From the NCBI GenBank assembly GCA_913060975.1, contig CAJXVC010000002.1, forward strand, positions 1 through 64,000: a DNA stretch of 64,000 nt. The letters are read 5' to 3'. This document shows positions 33,346-43,619 of this stretch, piece by piece. Every line of letters begins with the position of its first letter. Position 1 is the stretch's first letter. A model generated the notes under the pieces. That model saw nothing but the letters and a program-made list of their open reading frames with translations, was not told where the DNA came from and ran no database searches. Made by a program: the position numbers and the translations under genes. The stretch comes from an uncultured Gammaproteobacteria bacterium (GTDB lineage: Bacteria > Pseudomonadota > Gammaproteobacteria > Pseudomonadales > Pseudohongiellaceae).

Positions 33346-33726
33346 ATGCTTCTGACATTACTGAAAGGCAAGCTGCACATGGCAGCGGTCACCCAGGCTG
33401 AAATCTGGTATGACGGCTCCTGCGCCATCGATGCCGATCTCATTAAACTCGCCGGCTTGCGTGAATTCGAGCAGATCGATATTTACAACGTCTCCAACGG
33501 TGAGCGCTTCACCACCTACGTGATACAGGCGGCTGCAGGCTCTCGCACAATCTCCATGAATGGTGCGGCAGCGCGCAAGGTACAGATAGGTGACCGGATC
33601 ATCATCGCGGCTTATGGCCAATTTGATGAAGCCGAAGCGGCGAATTTCAAACCCAGCCTGGTTTATCTGAATCCGGATAACTCCATCGACCGTATTTCCA
33701 ACGCGATTCCCGAGCAGGCAGCCTGA
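33346..33726 (+). CDS. panD: Aspartate 1-decarboxylase
   Basis: [32 protein letters not shown] with the GS processing site. Confidence 0.95.
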   Translation: MLLTLLKGKLHMAAVTQAEIWYDGSCAIDADLIKLAGLREFEQIDIYNVSNGERFTTYVIQAAAGSRTISMNGAAARKVQIGDRIIIAAYGQFDEAEAANFKPSLVYLNPDNSIDRISNAIPEQAA

Positions 33727-33841
33727 GTCCAGAGGCGGTCAGTCTCCGGACGACCCTCAGCTGACTACTTGCCAGCTTCAGTTTACGGATAATTCCCACC
33801 GCCGACTTCAAAATCAGGCCAGCGATTGCTAGTCTGGGCCT

Positions 33842-34399
33842 ATGACAACAACAATAAACTATCTGCAAGATCCTATTCCTCAGGACCAAGAAGCTGATGC
33901 GTTGCAAAACCTGTGTCAGTACCTGGTCGCTAAAGGCAAATACAAGAATCTGGACGCCGCGCTCAGTGATGCTGACAAGCGTGTGACGTTTCTGGAGGAT
34001 GCCGATGTCTACTCGGACGACCCCCAAATGGCGACCGCCTCCAAAGACCTGAAACTTACCCATGCGCTGATAGCTGGCCACAAATTACACGATATTCTGT
34101 CAGAAAATGACGGCTACCTGCCACAGCTGGAAGAGGCTAAAGTAGCCAGGAAGGGCAGTTCGCGCTCGATCACGGATGTGTTTGGCTCGATTGCGCTGGA
34201 TATCAAAGTCGGCATGAGTAGAGAGCAAATCATCGCCAAGCTGGTAGATGATGGGCTGGCAACTGAAAATGCTGAGGAAGCCTACCAGTTTGTTATGCGG
34301 CAACAGGCGCAAAAGAAGCAGGCCCGCCTTACCTCCGTGATCGCGATTCTTGTGCTGGGTTTGGTTTTATTCGGCCTGAGTTTTTTCTGGTTCCGGTAG
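33842..34399 (+). CDS. Hypothetical protein with C-terminal TM anchor
   Basis: 185 aa, soluble N-terminal region, terminal hydrophobic helix. Confidence 0.6.
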   Translation: MTTTINYLQDPIPQDQEADALQNLCQYLVAKGKYKNLDAALSDADKRVTFLEDADVYSDDPQMATASKDLKLTHALIAGHKLHDILSENDGYLPQLEEAKVARKGSSRSITDVFGSIALDIKVGMSREQIIAKLVDDGLATENAEEAYQFVMRQQAQKKQARLTSVIAILVLGLVLFGLSFFWFR

Positions 34400-34579
34400 T
34401 GGCAACCAGTAGCATCTGAATAATCGACAATACAATCTGGGTTTTTTGCCGGCTTCGCGTTGCCACCGCGCTGCAAGCCTGTGGTTAGAAACAGCAAATT
34501 TGCCGAAAAGTTGCGAACTGTAAAATCTGTTCTACTCTGAAATCACGCAATTCATTAATTCAACCAAAGGAGTGAAATT

Positions 34580-34798
34580 ATGCGTGAGTTAACATTGGAA
34601 GAGCAGGATAAGGTTGTTGGTGGGTCATTAATGGCTGATGCTGCGGCTGAAGGCGCGGCGGTAGGCACTATGGTTGGCGCTATAGCAAGAAACACTGTTC
34701 GAGGGGCCGTCACCGGAGGTGCATGGGGCGCAGTAGGTGGAGCAGCATTTGGTGCTGTTTATTCAGTCTCAAGCTACATCTACGATCGAGCGTCATGA
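34580..34798 (+). CDS. Candidate double-glycine-leader bacteriocin/microcin precursor (72 aa)
   Basis: Leader MRELTLEEQDKVVGG resembles class II/microcin V leaders; mature part rich in Gly/Ala with GxxxG motifs; strong AAGGAG upstream. Confidence 0.7.
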   Translation: MRELTLEEQDKVVGGSLMADAAAEGAAVGTMVGAIARNTVRGAVTGGAWGAVGGAAFGAVYSVSSYIYDRAS

Positions 34799-35115
34799 GT
34801 GTGATGATTAGTAGTCGCGCAGCCAATGTCTTTACTAAAGTACTTTTTGCTGTGTCGGTGTTTATGTCGCTGGAAGGCACGTTTGTTTCACTGAATTTTA
34901 TTCAAGCTGCAGTGAATATTCCGGCAGCATTTTGCTTCTATTTCCTGATTCGCAATCCAGTGCTTTTGGTAGCTAAAGATTTTGATGAATTTGGAGAATT
35001 GTTCGACGATGCCGTGGACAAAAAGTTCATTTGGGGTACTGCACCAATCTGCCCGGCAATGCTACTAATCTCGATCAGCTATATTGCCTTCATGAAATAC
35101 GGCTTGCCATTCTAG
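34795..35115 (+). CDS. Small membrane protein, candidate immunity protein
   Basis: 106 aa, hydrophobic segments; ATGA overlap with the GG-leader peptide gene. Confidence 0.55.
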   Translation: MSVMISSRAANVFTKVLFAVSVFMSLEGTFVSLNFIQAAVNIPAAFCFYFLIRNPVLLVAKDFDEFGELFDDAVDKKFIWGTAPICPAMLLISISYIAFMKYGLPF

Positions 35116-35207
35116 GCAACCTGAAGCTGGGGTTTGCTGGCAGGAAATCCTGTTAGCAAGTCCCGGCTGCTTTTCTGATTGATATTCTTCTAGAGTGATG
35201 CGAGTGA

Positions 35208-35705
35208 CTATTTGAACGGCTGATGCGACTTCGGCAGTAACACCACGCGTGTACGACTAAAACGGTCATGCATGGTGTCGCCATTGGGGTCGATAAAGAT
35301 CCACAGGAAGCCAACGCCAAACAGCGCGAAGGATGGCCATGACAGGATCCAGCGCAGTGCCGCACGCTGAAGACCGACTAATTGTCCGGCAGGCGTTTCC
35401 AGACGCAAGCGCCAGGCAATCATGCCAAGGGTCTGACCGCTCTTCATCCAGAACCAGGCATAAAAGCCGAAGGCGCTGGCGATCATTAACGCAAACAGTA
35501 TTGCGCCCATAACGGGGTCGGTTTGCACCTGACCATCAACCAATTGGTTGGCGTCCGGGCCAAACAGCAGCTGCATGAAATAGCCTATGACGAACCAGAT
35601 GGCTACCACCAGAAAGCCGTCATAGAGCAGCGCGGCCAGACGGCGCAGCAACCCGGCACTTGGATAGCTACCGGGCGCTGTGGTCTCACTCGATTTGATT
35701 GTCAT
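35208..35705 (-). CDS. RDD family membrane protein
   Basis: AGLLRRLAALLYDGFLVVAIWF...GQTLGMIAWRLRL...LRAALRW-type RDD pattern. Confidence 0.88.
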   Translation of the reverse strand: MTIKSSETTAPGSYPSAGLLRRLAALLYDGFLVVAIWFVIGYFMQLLFGPDANQLVDGQVQTDPVMGAILFALMIASAFGFYAWFWMKSGQTLGMIAWRLRLETPAGQLVGLQRAALRWILSWPSFALFGVGFLWIFIDPNGDTMHDRFSRTRVVLLPKSHQPFK

Positions 35706-35797
35706 GCTGTTACTCTCTAAACATCGGTAATCGACTAACGCCGCGCTAAGCCTGCAATATTCTCTTCGAATTGCTGCTGAGCGCGGCGCGTCAGGCG

Positions 35798-37237
35798 CTA
35801 GCCCAGCTCTTTGACTGAGACAATCAATTCATTGGCAGCTTTTTGGCCGTCACCAAACAGCATTTTCGTGTTATCGGCGAAGAACAGTGGATTCTCGACC
35901 CCGGAGAACCCTGTACCGCGTCCGCGTTTAACTACAATGACATTCTCTGACTTGATGGCATCAAGTATGGGCATGCCGAACAAGGGGCTGCTGGCATCTG
36001 ACTTGGCCGAGGGGTTAACGACATCGTTGGCGCCAATAACCAGCGCCACAGTCGTGTTCTTGAAGTCAGCGTTGATGTCTTCCATGTCGTAGATCATGTC
36101 GTAGGGTACCCCGGCCTCGGCTAACAGCACATTCATGTGGCCGGGCATACGGCCTGCGACAGGGTGGATGGCGAATTTAACAGTGACTCCACGCTCATTC
36201 AGAAGCTGTGTCAGCTCCCAGATTTTATGTTGGGCCTGTGCCACTGCCATACCGTATCCCGGAATGATGATTACCTGGCTGGCGAAGGCCATCAGGATGC
36301 CGGCATCTTGCGATTGAATCTCTTTCATCTCGCCCTGTTCACCATCAGCCGCAGCTGCTGCGCCGGTGCCAACGCCGGCGAAGAAGACATTGCTGACGGA
36401 GCGATTCATGGCTTTGGCCATGAGATGGGTTAGCAGGCTGCCTGCTGAACCAACCACAATACCGGCAATAATCATGGCGGCATTGCCCAAAACGTAGCCT
36501 TCAAAACCCACGGCCAATCCCGTCAAGGCATTGAACAGGGAAATGATGACCGGCATGTCTGCACCGCCGACCGGAACCGTTATGAATACGCCCAGTACCA
36601 GTGCCAGGCCAAAGAACGCAATAATAGGTGCCAGGTCGTTGCTAAAGTAAATCGCTACGGCAAAGCCAATAGTCGTGACGGCTACCATGGCATTGATGAT
36701 GTGCTGTGCTGGCAGCAGGGTATTGCGATTCAGACGACCATCCAGCTTCGCCCAGGCGATGATGCTGCCGCTGAAGGAGATGGTGCCGATGATGGCGCCG
36801 AGAATAGCCAGAATAGTGACATCGCTTCCCAGTCGGTCAGCAATCGTTATTGTGCCGGTGGGGTCGAGTTGAGCTTCGCGCGTTGCTTTGAGGAGTTCAA
36901 CGGCAGCGATCGTCGCAGCCGCGCCACCGCCCATGCCGTTGTACATGGCAATCATTTGCGGCATGTCGGTCATGGCAACTTTCTTGCCAGTCACCCACGC
37001 GTAGCCACCGCCGATAGCGATGGCCACAATGATGAGAACGATATTGGTAACCGCGTGTTCGGAATCGATCACTTCTGGTACGGCAAACGTGACCAGCGTA
37101 GCCAGCACCATACCGGCGCCGGCCCAGACGATGCCGCGACGAGCGGTGACTGGTGAACTCATTTGCTTCAGGCCGAGGATGAACAACATGGCGGCGACGA
37201 AGTAGGAGCCTTGAATCAGAAATTCCATAGTCATCAT
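35798..37237 (-). CDS. pntB: NAD(P) transhydrogenase subunit beta
   Basis: YNGMGGGAAA, IIPGYGMAVAQAQHKI, C-terminal domain III. Confidence 0.97.
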   Translation of the reverse strand: MMTMEFLIQGSYFVAAMLFILGLKQMSSPVTARRGIVWAGAGMVLATLVTFAVPEVIDSEHAVTNIVLIIVAIAIGGGYAWVTGKKVAMTDMPQMIAMYNGMGGGAAATIAAVELLKATREAQLDPTGTITIADRLGSDVTILAILGAIIGTISFSGSIIAWAKLDGRLNRNTLLPAQHIINAMVAVTTIGFAVAIYFSNDLAPIIAFFGLALVLGVFITVPVGGADMPVIISLFNALTGLAVGFEGYVLGNAAMIIAGIVVGSAGSLLTHLMAKAMNRSVSNVFFAGVGTGAAAAADGEQGEMKEIQSQDAGILMAFASQVIIIPGYGMAVAQAQHKIWELTQLLNERGVTVKFAIHPVAGRMPGHMNVLLAEAGVPYDMIYDMEDINADFKNTTVALVIGANDVVNPSAKSDASSPLFGMPILDAIKSENVIVVKRGRGTGFSGVENPLFFADNTKMLFGDGQKAANELIVSVKELG

Positions 37238-37240
37238 GGC

Positions 37241-37540
37241 TTAACCCTCGCCTTCTTTTTTATTGCTGGATTTGAACATTTCCAGCATGCGTTCCGTCAC
37301 AACGTAGCCACCGACTGCATTACCTGCACCCAGCAACACGGCGACGAAGCCGATGAATTGTTCGACAGGAGTCTCGGCGATGCCGAGTGCGAACATGGCG
37401 CCAACCAACACAATGCCATGCACGAAATTGGAACCTGACATCAAAGGCGTGTGGAGAATGACCGGAACCCGGCTGATGATTTCATAACCGGTGAAACCCG
37501 CCAGCATGAATATGTATAGAGCTGCCAGACCTTCAATCAT
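37241..37540 (-). CDS. pntAB: NAD(P) transhydrogenase alpha-2 subunit
   Basis: 99 aa membrane domain between pntB and pntAA. Confidence 0.93.
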   Translation of the reverse strand: MIEGLAALYIFMLAGFTGYEIISRVPVILHTPLMSGSNFVHGIVLVGAMFALGIAETPVEQFIGFVAVLLGAGNAVGGYVVTERMLEMFKSSNKKEGEG

Positions 37541-38670
37541 GAGTCACCTCCTTGAAGCTGTTCTTTGATTCCGGCGTGAACAATTTCTCCGCCGTGTGTA
37601 ATGAGACTGCCTTTGATAATTTCGTCTTCCAGATTGATGTTGATTTCACCCTCCTGAATTAACAGATCGAGAAAGCTGAGCAAGTTTTTGGCGTACAGCT
37701 CACTGGCATGATTGCCGACAGTGGCCGGCACGTTGATCGGGCCAAAAATCTTCACGCCTTTGTGGTCGACTGTCTCGCCAGCTTTGGTGAGTTCGCAGTT
37801 GCCACCCCCTTCAGCTGCCAGATCGACAATCACCGAGCCGCCTTTCATACCCTCGACCATCTCTTTGCTGATAATGCGCGGTGAGGCGCGACCGGGAATG
37901 GCGGCCGTGCTGACGATGACATCGGCGGCAGCGACATGCTTGGCCAGAATTTCCTGTTGTTGGGCTTTTTCGTCGTCGGTCAGTTCGCGGGCATACCCGC
38001 CGCTGCCTTCGGCCTTGATTTCAATGTCGACAAATTTGGCACCCAATGATTCCACCTGCTCTTTAACGGCAGCACGAACGTCATAACCTTCAACCATGGC
38101 GCCGAGTCTCCGCGCGGTTGCAATCGCTTGTAGTCCGGCGACACCGGCGCCAATCACCAGCACCTTGGAAGGGCGAATTGTGCCGGCTGCTGTAGTCAGC
38201 ATGGGGAAGAACTTGCCAAGCAAGTTAGCTGCCATCAATACGGCTTTATAGCCTGCGATTGAGGCTTGCGATGACAGGGCGTCCATGGCCTGAGCGCGAG
38301 AGATGCGCGGGATCAATTCGACGGAAAAAGCGCTGATATTACGCTGGGCTAACTGAGTAAACCGTTCCAGATCAGAGTAAGGGTTCATGTAGCCAACCAG
38401 CACAGATCCTTTTTTTAATTGCTTAATCTGTTCGCTAGTGGCCGGGTTGACCATCAAAGTGATGTCGCCAGCGGCCAGCAATTCAGTGCTGGAGGGCACA
38501 ATCTCGGCGGCGCTGTAGTCGGCATCGAAATAGCCGATTCGGTCGCCTGCGCCGGCTTCGATGCTAACAGACAGCTCTTGTTTGCTCAGTTTAGCGGCTG
38601 AGTCTGGGATCAATGCGACCCTCTGTTCGCCGTCGCGAACTTCCCTGGGTACACAGATTTTTATGGACAT
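37537..38670 (-). CDS. pntAA: NAD(P) transhydrogenase alpha-1 subunit
   Basis: AlaDH/PNT fold: VPREVRDGEQRVALIPDSAAKL, VIGAGVAGLQAIATARRLGAMVEGYDVR. Confidence 0.96.
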   Translation of the reverse strand: MSIKICVPREVRDGEQRVALIPDSAAKLSKQELSVSIEAGAGDRIGYFDADYSAAEIVPSSTELLAAGDITLMVNPATSEQIKQLKKGSVLVGYMNPYSDLERFTQLAQRNISAFSVELIPRISRAQAMDALSSQASIAGYKAVLMAANLLGKFFPMLTTAAGTIRPSKVLVIGAGVAGLQAIATARRLGAMVEGYDVRAAVKEQVESLGAKFVDIEIKAEGSGGYARELTDDEKAQQQEILAKHVAAADVIVSTAAIPGRASPRIISKEMVEGMKGGSVIVDLAAEGGGNCELTKAGETVDHKGVKIFGPINVPATVGNHASELYAKNLLSFLDLLIQEGEININLEDEIIKGSLITHGGEIVHAGIKEQLQGGDS

Positions 38671-38876
38671 AGATTACCTCGGTGTTCGGCTCGGGCATGG
38701 GGAGAGGCAGTATATAACGCGCGCAGAACAGGTCAACTCCGCGGTGTGTTGTTGCAAGTCAGTTAATTTCAATGACTGGCTTCTTGCAGGCTCTTGTTTT
38801 TGATAGAATTCTCGCCCTTCGCTCCGGGCAGGTAGCTCAGGCGATCTAATTACAGCATCTGTATCAGGACACCACC

Positions 38877-40421
38877 ATGAGCGCCAATGCGCAAAACCGA
38901 CAAATCAAGCTGCTCGACACGACTCTTCGTGACGGCGAACAGACCCAGGGAGTCTCTTTCTCAGTTAACGAGAAGATGAATATTGCCAGGGCTTTGTTGC
39001 AGTCGCTCAAGGTCGATCGCATTGAAGTGGCGTCTGCCGGTGTTTCAGAGGGTGAGAAAGAGGCAGTGAGCCAGATCACGGCCTGGGCCGCTAAACACGA
39101 TCTGGCTGATCGCATCGAAGTGCTCGGTTTTGTGGATTACAAACGCAGCGTTGACTGGGTGAAAAGTGCCGGCTGCCAGGTTTTGAATTTACTGACCAAG
39201 GGCAGTGAAAAACATTGTCGCGAGCAGCTGGGCAAAACTTTGGAACAACACGTTGCCGATATCGAGCGCACTGTTGAATATGCCAAAGAGCAGGGGTTGC
39301 GGGTTAATATGTATCTGGAGGACTGGTCCAATGGCTATGTACAGAGCAAGGATTATGTCTTCGGATTAATTGAAGGCACCCGGCACCTCGGTATCGGCCA
39401 TTATTTGCTTCCCGATACGCTGGGTATGATGGCCCCCAAGGAAGTCACAGTTGCTTTGACTGAAATGCTGGGCAGGTTTCCTGATGAGGTTTTCGATTTT
39501 CACCCACATAACGATTACGGTTTGGCCACTGCCAACGTCTTGGCGGCCGTGGAAGCAGGCATCAGTAATATTCATTGCACCATGAATTGTCTTGGTGAAC
39601 GTGCGGGCAATGCCTCGCTGGCTGAAGTGGCCGTAGCTCTGCGTGACAAACTGGACGTCGAATTGTCAATCGACGAGACCAGCATTGCCATGGTCAGTCG
39701 CATGGTGGAGAATTTTTCCGGTAAATGGATTGCGGCCAATACGCCGATCGTCGGCGCCGATGTGTTCACCCAAACCGCCGGCATCCATGCCGATGGTGAT
39801 CTCAAGGGTGATCTCTACAAAACGAAACTGAGCCCGGAACGCTTTGCCCGCAAGCGCACTTACGCGCTAGGCAAGATGAGCGGTAAAGCATCACTGATCA
39901 ACAATCTGGAAGAGTTGGGCATCAGTCTGTCTGAAGAAGACCAGGCCAAGGTGTTGGAGAGAGTCGTACAACTGGGCGATTCCAAGCACATTGTGACGGT
40001 GGAAGATTTGCCATTCATCATTGCCGATGTGATGGAAAGCCGCGAATTTCACCATATCACCATGCTGAATTGTTATATCAACACCGGCTTCAACGTCGAT
40101 AGCACAGCCAGTATCCGGGTCGATATCGAGGGCAAGCAAGTGCAGGGCTCAGGTGCCGGTAATGGCGGCTTCGATGCGTTCATGGATGCCATTACCCGAT
40201 TGCTTGCCGAGCGGGACTTCGTCATGCCTTCGCTGGAAGACTATGAAGTGCATATTCCGCGCGGCGGCAAGACCGATGCCCTGACAGAATGTATTATCAC
40301 GTGGAATTCTGGCGAACGGAATTTCAAGACGCGTGGCGTCGATGCCAATCAGGTGTTGGCTGCGGTCAAGGCCACCATGCGCATGATCAATATTCGTATG
40401 GCTGGAACTGCCAGGAAATAG
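38877..40421 (+). CDS. cimA: (R)-citramalate synthase-like enzyme (isopropylmalate/citramalate synthase family)
   Basis: LLDTTLRDGEQTQGVSFSVNEK; recalled similarity to Leptospira CimA across the protein (LGFVDYKRSVDW, VLNLLTKGS, NMYLEDWSNG, GADVFTQTAGIHADGD, EVHIPRGGKTDAL). Confidence 0.75.
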   Translation: MSANAQNRQIKLLDTTLRDGEQTQGVSFSVNEKMNIARALLQSLKVDRIEVASAGVSEGEKEAVSQITAWAAKHDLADRIEVLGFVDYKRSVDWVKSAGCQVLNLLTKGSEKHCREQLGKTLEQHVADIERTVEYAKEQGLRVNMYLEDWSNGYVQSKDYVFGLIEGTRHLGIGHYLLPDTLGMMAPKEVTVALTEMLGRFPDEVFDFHPHNDYGLATANVLAAVEAGISNIHCTMNCLGERAGNASLAEVAVALRDKLDVELSIDETSIAMVSRMVENFSGKWIAANTPIVGADVFTQTAGIHADGDLKGDLYKTKLSPERFARKRTYALGKMSGKASLINNLEELGISLSEEDQAKVLERVVQLGDSKHIVTVEDLPFIIADVMESREFHHITMLNCYINTGFNVDSTASIRVDIEGKQVQGSGAGNGGFDAFMDAITRLLAERDFVMPSLEDYEVHIPRGGKTDALTECIITWNSGERNFKTRGVDANQVLAAVKATMRMINIRMAGTARK

Positions 40422-40483
40422 CGATTGGGTCGCGGGTAACTGCAGTTAGAGTTGTAGGCGTGAAGCCGCATATTGCACAAAAG

Positions 40484-40520
40484 AAAAAAGGCTGACCGGT
40501 TGTCCGGGCAGCCTTTTTTA
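40484..40520. terminator. Bidirectional intrinsic terminator between cimA-like gene and leuB
   Basis: AAAAAAGGCTG...CAGCCTTTTTT. Confidence 0.8.
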
Positions 40521-40580
40521 GTATTGTGGTTCTCTTGGTGAGATTCTAACGGCGCGGTATTGCCGTCTTGGAGCTAGTCG

Positions 40581-41678
40581 TTAGCTCTTGCCAAGAGCAG
40601 CAACAACCCGATCGCCAAAATCAGCAGTGCTGATCAGTTTTACATCGGCGCCGGGTCGCGACAGGTCTGGTGTTGAAAAGCCATCAGCAAAGACGCTTTG
40701 CATGGCAAGCCATACGTTGCGCGCCTCATCAGCCATGCCAAAGCTCATCTCCAGCATCATCGCCACAGAACCGATCATCGAATAGGGATTGGCAATGCCC
40801 TGACCGGCGATATCAGGGGCGGAACCATGGGAGGGTTCATAATAGGCTTTCTCTGGCCCAATGCAGGCAGAAGGCATCAGGCCCAGCGAGCCAAGAATGC
40901 CGCCGCCCTGATCGGACAGAATATCGCCAAACATGTTTTCCATGACCATGACATCGAATTGGCCAGGATTCAGGCATAAATAAGTTGCTGCAGCATCGAC
41001 GAGAATGTTCTTTACTTCGACATCAGGGTAATCTGCCCCAACTTCGTCCATGACTTCATTCCACAGCACGCTGGACTTCAATACATTGCTCTTGTGAATA
41101 TTGTGCAGCACTTTCTTGCGTTTTTGGGCTGTCTCGAAAGCGACTTTGGCGATGCGCGAGATCTGGTCTTCATCGTATTCCAGCATCTCGTTGACATAGC
41201 GCTTGCCAGCCGCGTTGACCCCTGTTTCTTTTTTGCCGAAATACAGGCCGCCGACCAATTCGCGAATAATAATGAAGTCGATACCTTCACCGATGATCTC
41301 TGGTTTCAGCGGCGAGAAATGAGCCAGGCCTTTGGGTAGCGATACTGGGCGGAAATTGGCGAACGTATCATAGCGGCGACGCAGTGGTAGCAAGGCGCCA
41401 CGTTCGGGTTGTTCGTCAACGGGAATTTTCTTGGAGTCTTCATGACTCAGGCCGATTGGACCTTTGATAATGGCGTCTGCTTCATCACACAGAGCCTTGG
41501 TCTCTTCTGGAAACGATTGGCCATGACTGAAGTAGGCGCTGGCACCAAATGCACCAGGCAGTAATTGGAAGTCTACGTTCTGGCGCTCGGCAACCAGATT
41601 AAGGACTTTAACGGCTTCGGCCATGATTTCTGGGCCGATACCGTCGCCGTCAAGAAGGGCGATTTTATATGCGCTCAT
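40581..41678 (-). CDS. leuB: 3-isopropylmalate dehydrogenase
   Basis: LLDGDGIGPEIMAEAVKVL, ENMFGDILSDQGGGILGSLGLMPSA. Confidence 0.96.
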   Translation of the reverse strand: MSAYKIALLDGDGIGPEIMAEAVKVLNLVAERQNVDFQLLPGAFGASAYFSHGQSFPEETKALCDEADAIIKGPIGLSHEDSKKIPVDEQPERGALLPLRRRYDTFANFRPVSLPKGLAHFSPLKPEIIGEGIDFIIIRELVGGLYFGKKETGVNAAGKRYVNEMLEYDEDQISRIAKVAFETAQKRKKVLHNIHKSNVLKSSVLWNEVMDEVGADYPDVEVKNILVDAAATYLCLNPGQFDVMVMENMFGDILSDQGGGILGSLGLMPSACIGPEKAYYEPSHGSAPDIAGQGIANPYSMIGSVAMMLEMSFGMADEARNVWLAMQSVFADGFSTPDLSRPGADVKLISTADFGDRVVAALGKS

Positions 41679-41874
41679 GCCATTTCTCTGTGTTTAGTTG
41701 GGCTTGTGACAGGACAGACTGGGTCTGACATGCAATTGGAAACTGCTTGAAAATTGAAAGGCGCGTAATTTAGCACGCGAAGACGCCCGATAACAGGGAG
41801 AGCGGGGCGCCTGTTACGGGTAATTTGCAGTGAGACTTGGTGCCGGAGGAGTATCGAACCGGGGCGTGGCAGGA

Positions 41875-42051
41875 CTAGCTAAGAGCTTGAATGACAACCG
41901 AGACCTGGCGAATAAAAACCAGTGTCAGTATGATCACAATGGTATAAACCACGCCATCACTCAGTTCCAGGCCGAAAAACGTCTTCGGTTGGCTCTCATT
42001 ACCAGGCCGCTTTTTGGCTGGTTGTTGCTCTGTATCTTCATCAAAACCCAT
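41875..42051 (-). CDS. Small hypothetical membrane protein
   Basis: MGFDEDTEQQPAKKRPGNESQPKTFFGLELSDGVVYTIVIILTLVFIRQVSVVIQALS; in-frame internal ATG. Confidence 0.4.
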   Translation of the reverse strand: MGFDEDTEQQPAKKRPGNESQPKTFFGLELSDGVVYTIVIILTLVFIRQVSVVIQALS

Positions 42052-42256
42052 GAGCAGATTTCCCCTACTACTGTTAATTCGCAACCGATCTGTACTTACC
42101 CGGTTTGCCCAATTCTTTGACCGCCGGTCGGTCAATTCCTGAATTATATCGGCGACTTGGGGCTGTACTATAAGGTATTTGGGTAAAATTGGGGAGTAAA
42201 CCCTGCATCTCAATAGCATTTTGAAGAAATAATAGGCTATTTGATGTCTTAAGAGA

Positions 42257-42343
42257 TGGTACCAGTGGACGGACTTGAACCGTCACTCCCTCGCGGGAAC
42301 CGGATTTTGAATCCGGCGTGTCTACCAATTCCACCACACTGGC
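42257..42343 (-). tRNA. tRNA-Leu (anticodon CAA)
   Basis: Minus strand GCCAGTG...CCGGATTCAAAATCCGG anticodon arm, GGTTCAAGTCC T-loop, CACTGGTACCA 3' end with encoded CCA. Confidence 0.95.
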
Positions 42344-42584
42344 ACTACAGTCGAATCCGCAGGGCCAATAGTGTCCTGGTGAGATATCAGGATCAGTTGC
42401 TGCGGTTTCGAGGGCGCGATTATACCAATTGCCAGACCGCGCGCAATCAAAGTAAATGAAAGGCCTCATGTCGGCATAGTTGCGGCTTGGAGTAGCGCCC
42501 GGTTTCCGCTAGGCTTGGCGCACTTTGTGCCAGCCATCAGCTAAATGGGGCTTGCGATCGCGAATCCTGAGTATGGGACATGGA

Positions 42585-43619
42585 ATGCAACTGACTGACT
42601 TTACTTACGAATTGCCTGACGAGCTAATCGCTCGCTTTCCAGTTGAGAAACGCAGTGCCAGCCGGTTGTTGGCGTTGCGTCGGGCGGATGGGCAGATTCA
42701 GCACAGGGTGTTTAGTGATCTGGAGGAGTACCTGCAGCCGGGTGATTTGTTGGTGCTGAATGATACCCGTGTCATTCCCGCACGTATTTATGCCCGCAAA
42801 GACACCGGTGGGCGTGCTGAAATTCTGATCGAGAGAATACTTGCTGAGAATGAGGTTCTGGCGCAAATACGCGCCAGTAAATCGCCCAAGCCGGGCACTG
42901 TGTTGCAGTGCCTTGACGGTAGTGACAATTGCGACACAGAGGCCGAGGTCATTGGCAGGCAAGAGGAATTTTTCCGCTTACGTTTTCCAGCGCATTGCGA
43001 TTTGGGTGAGGTGTTTGCCCGTATCGGTCATATGCCGTTACCGCCATACCTAAAGCGAGAGGACGTGGACCTTGATTCGGAGCGCTACCAGACTGTCTAT
43101 GCGAAGAATGCGGGGGCAGTTGCCGCCCCAACCGCAGGCCTGCATTTCGATGCGGAGTTATTCGCCAGGCTCGAGACCAAAGGCGTTAACAAGGCGTTTT
43201 TGACTCTCCATGTCGGAGCCGGGACTTTTCAACCTGTGCGTGTAGAGAATATCGCCGAGCACCGCATGCACAGTGAATATGTCAGTGTTCCGGAATCGGT
43301 GTGTGAGGCCATCGCAGCCTGTAAAGCAGCCGGCGGCAGGGTAGTGGCAGTGGGTACAACCTCGGTTCGCAGTCTGGAAAGTGCAGCAAGCAACGGCGCC
43401 CTTGCGCCATTTTCAGGAGAGACAGATATCTTTATCTTTCCTGGATTTGAATTCAAAGTCGTGGATGCCATGGTGACCAATTTTCATTTGCCCGAGTCCA
43501 CGTTGCTCATGCTGGTTAGTGCTTTCTCGGACAAAAAAATGCTACTTGACGCTTATCAGGAGGCAATCAAGGAGCGCTACCGATTCTTCAGTTACGGCGA
43601 TGCGATGTTGCTGTATTGA
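42585..43619 (+). CDS. queA: S-adenosylmethionine:tRNA ribosyltransferase-isomerase
   Basis: MQLTDFTYELPDELIARFPVEKR; VAAPTAGLHFD; TLHVGAGTFQPVR. Confidence 0.97.
   Translation: MQLTDFTYELPDELIARFPVEKRSASRLLALRRADGQIQHRVFSDLEEYLQPGDLLVLNDTRVIPARIYARKDTGGRAEILIERILAENEVLAQIRASKSPKPGTVLQCLDGSDNCDTEAEVIGRQEEFFRLRFPAHCDLGEVFARIGHMPLPPYLKREDVDLDSERYQTVYAKNAGAVAAPTAGLHFDAELFARLETKGVNKAFLTLHVGAGTFQPVRVENIAEHRMHSEYVSVPESVCEAIAACKAAGGRVVAVGTTSVRSLESAASNGALAPFSGETDIFIFPGFEFKVVDAMVTNFHLPESTLLMLVSAFSDKKMLLDAYQEAIKERYRFFSYGDAMLLY

Noticed and set aside
42074-42469. 131-aa ORF across the tRNA-Leu gene
   Set aside because: Covers a clear tRNA; spurious.
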